From positions 8,963,501 through 9,027,500 of the forward strand of contig NC_066366.1 of assembly GCF_013377495.2 (NCBI RefSeq): DNA of 64,000 bases, read 5' to 3'. Below are positions 61,201 to 64,000 of the stretch, piece by piece; positions within the stretch are counted from its first letter, which is position 1; each line of letters starts with the position of its first letter. The DNA is from Cygnus atratus (Eukaryota; Chordata; Aves; Anseriformes; Anatidae). Below the pieces are notes generated by a model, which worked only from the letters and a program-made list of their open reading frames with translations, had not been told where the DNA came from and ran no database searches. A program made the translations under genes and the position numbers.

Positions 61201-64000
61201 CAAATTTCATGTGCAAGTATCAAATGCTTTATTCTAAGAACATGAATGTGACCACTGCATTTAATACTAAATATCCTAAAGAAAATGATGAAAATCAATC
61301 CATGCGAAAACAAACTTGCATATTTAGAGCATACAACAAACCAATGCCTTCACAGCACTGCCCAAACCTTTCAAAATATTAGAAAGGAATAATCTCCATC
61401 AACAGAAGCAAGTGGAAAAGGTTTTTAGAGCCACACTAAAATAATGCGATTCATTTGCAGCGATAAAGCCACAGAAAATAGGGAGAAACTTGCATGATTT
61501 AAGTATCAGCTCGAGGCAGTGTACATAATAAACGCATTTACTATTAGCAAAGGGGAAATTGGCTGACAGTCACATTGGCTTTCTACAGCTGACTGCCAGA
61601 TGATTGTTTTTATCAGGTACATTTAATGAATTGAAAAGAGTAGGTTATATGGCAACTTTCATATAATGACTTTTAGCATAGAGTTTTGTACAGTCTTTTT
61701 AATATTTACACTTTATATACTACTAATTTTTTTTTCCCCAGAGATATCATAGGGTTTAACTCAAATATATTGGTGCTAGTTCTAACCCTCCTGGTAGCTG
61801 CAACAGATCTTGGATCTTGGGTCTAATTTCTATCATTTATGTCTGACATAGGCATGAACTACTTTTAAATGATGCATATATGCCTGAAAAACAATGAAGG
61901 ACTTCTTTTCCTGATGGGTCCCAGAGACCATCACAGCGACTTAAGTACAACACTAGTAATTTCAACAGGAGGAGGAGAGAGACAAGTCAACACTAAAAGC
62001 AGCAATATTTATGAAGATTTCCTTCTCCTCAGCCCCACGTGAGAAAGTTATACGCTGTCCAATATTTACAATTTGACAAATTAGCAGGTTCACAGTTCTT
62101 TGGGAAAGGGACAGGAAAGCATACATAATAAAACTAAAAAAGATCCTGTGATGCTAAGATATTCACGTTCTTCTACTTAAGAATATTAAAAAGAAAGATT
62201 GTGTGCTTCACAGAAAATGTTATTCTTCCATACACTGAACACCATGAACAGTATTCCCATTTTTATCCACATCCCCCCCTACAGCTTGAGAATCTATCAA
62301 AAAGCTGCACTAATCAAGGATCGAGCTCTTTGCCAGTATTTCTTGGTGGTAAATGACCCCGCTCATGTTCCTTATTATTTTATCGTGTCAGTATAGCATG
62401 TTTTTTTTCCACGATGTAACCACAGTTAATATAGTTTCCATTGTACTCCGGCAGAAATTTAAGAACATAAGCTCTAAAACCTGAGAGAGCAAGAAAGATA
62501 GCAGCGAGTCATTAGTGTTTGGACAGCCTTAGTTCGCACCGGCACAGCACAGATACAGTTGCCATATTAAAAATCTCTGTGTAGCTGAATGATTCCCAAG
62601 GGATAAAAACAAAGGTCTTGTAGAGTTATTTCACATCTTTATTGACCAATTGCATTACAATTAATAAAAACCCAGATCTAGGTGCTTTTCAAAGTGGGAA
62701 GAATGACCTGCTTTTGAAAGAAGTAGTCATCACATCTTCCAACTTCAGAATAATAATTTTAGGGAAAAAAAAAATATATATCATTTCTTGATCATACCAG
62801 GTTAGCCACAGAAAGACTCTACATCAGAAGTCTGCACAAAATGAGAAGATGGCCTTTGCCCAACTTCTGCAGACAGCGTGCACTCACCAACAAAGACTTG
62901 GAATTAATTATTCAGCATTTACGTTGTGCTACAGAAAGTATTAACTGGCAAGCTTAGAATCTTTTATTGGGGAATAAATGAAAGAGAATGACATTTTTCA
63001 TTCATATACTTGTTTTCAGAGTAAAACAAATATATATATATGTATTTTAAGTATTTAGCACTCTAAAAGTGAATGGATTGGAAAATCTGGATTTTTTTCC
63101 GATTAAAACTATTGAATTTAGTCAGAGTTATTTTCCCTTCCATTTTAGACCCACAGTAATGGATACTCAATGTAAAAAAAAAAATCAAACACTGGTAATT
63201 ACTTGGAGTTGTGCGGTATAATGCACTCAAAAAATTTTCTCTTTTATATAAATTGGGAAAAAAAAGCAACCTAGTAGACATCTGTTTCTAACAACCTTTC
63301 TCAAAAGACAATAACTTTATATCCCTGTTGAAAATGTGTCTCAGAAATAACTGGTCTGAGAGTTTCCAGGAATGAATGGTTACTTTTAGAAAAAGCTTCA
63401 TCAGAAAGTTTTGTCTTTTTCCCAGAGAAGAAAGACATGCAAAATAGTTATTGAAACTGATCTGCAGTGAAACTAAATGACAGGGAAAAAAAAAAAAAAA
63501 AAAAGATTTCACTGGCACAATTGCCACCTTCTGCAAAAAATACAAATCTTTTAGGAACGAAGACATCACCATTTCAGAAAATGTATTTTATACATGTCTG
63601 ATGAACTCAGGCACCACTGACACATGCATACAAGCTAGAGGACTGTATGTATACGTCTGTATTTAGGTAGCACTGCAGCCACAGGCAGTATGGATGCCCA
63701 CAGTGCACAAGCTTGCCTGCAAACTGTTGTATTTGTGCTTCTCAAAGTGCACGACTTAACTCTGCTAGCAATTACAGCTCTGAAATTGCCAAAGCCACAA
63801 ATCGCTGAAGCAAAGCAACTAATAACCAGCTGAAACACTGAAATTAAAATTCTGGAAGGTTGCACTGTTATGAGCCACATGGCAAAATAAACAAGGACTG
63901 AAAAACAAAGCACAGACCTGGAGTCTGCATCCTCTGGTTTTGACTGCCTGTGTCAGTGTGCTGTTCTCTCCAGCAGTTCAGCAGTGACAGCTGTCACACA

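Larger units (their letters stand above)
53986..64000 (-). other. BBOX1: BBOX1 upstream intron, distal part
   Basis: No exon recognised. A GC-rich stretch at 57150-57930 has overlapping open frames in several frames on both strands, which suggests composition rather than coding. Simple repeats are a 23-base T run (56136-56158), T/CT tracts (58187-58240), a TA run (63030-63041) and an A run near 63486-63504. The stretch 61440-61700 looks like unique, possibly conserved non-coding DNA. It is assigned to the BBOX1 intron by inference from the missing 5' exons. Confidence 0.5.

Overview
The window looks like avian nuclear DNA. It carries several CR1 LINE fragments of different ages, whose 3' ends are the typical bird interspersed repeat, and it has long AT-rich non-coding stretches with spliced coding exons. 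I cannot name the species; nothing in the sequence discriminates between bird orders.

The only protein-coding gene I can support is BBOX1 (gamma-butyrobetaine dioxygenase, the last enzyme of carnitine biosynthesis), on the minus strand. Five consecutive coding exons lie at 50243-50441, 42918-43023, 40991-41187, 40044-40210 and 38034-38194. They join in frame with canonical splice sites and supply the residues equivalent to about 112-387 of the 387-residue human enzyme, with no insertion or deletion on that numbering. The iron ligands (His202, Asp204, His347), the 2-oxoglutarate-binding Arg360 and the aromatic cage for the trimethylammonium group (Tyr177, Trp181, Tyr194, Tyr366) are all present. 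The N-terminal exons (about 111 residues, including the zinc-binding part) were not found and probably lie beyond base 64000, so the gene is partial here.

Layout: 1-37.9 kb is intergenic sequence downstream of BBOX1. It holds an ancient antisense CR1 (about 1.84-3.06 kb), CR1 tails near 4.5, 14.2 and 37.1 kb, a MIR-like SINE near 5.3 kb, a better preserved but frameshifted CR1 reverse-transcriptase fragment at 28.28-29.50 kb, and simple repeats. I see no convincing gene there. 38.0-50.4 kb holds the BBOX1 exons and introns. 50.4-64 kb is the 3' part of a long upstream BBOX1 intron.

The most unusual object lies in that upstream intron. It is a G-rich block (53166-53262) followed by a GC-rich minisatellite (about 53400-53985) in which AGGTCA, the nuclear-receptor half-site, occurs 16 times on one strand and CCAAT occurs 8 times, with an alternating higher-order layout. 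Whether it regulates BBOX1 is inference only. I found no tRNA, rRNA, CRISPR, prokaryotic or viral gene.
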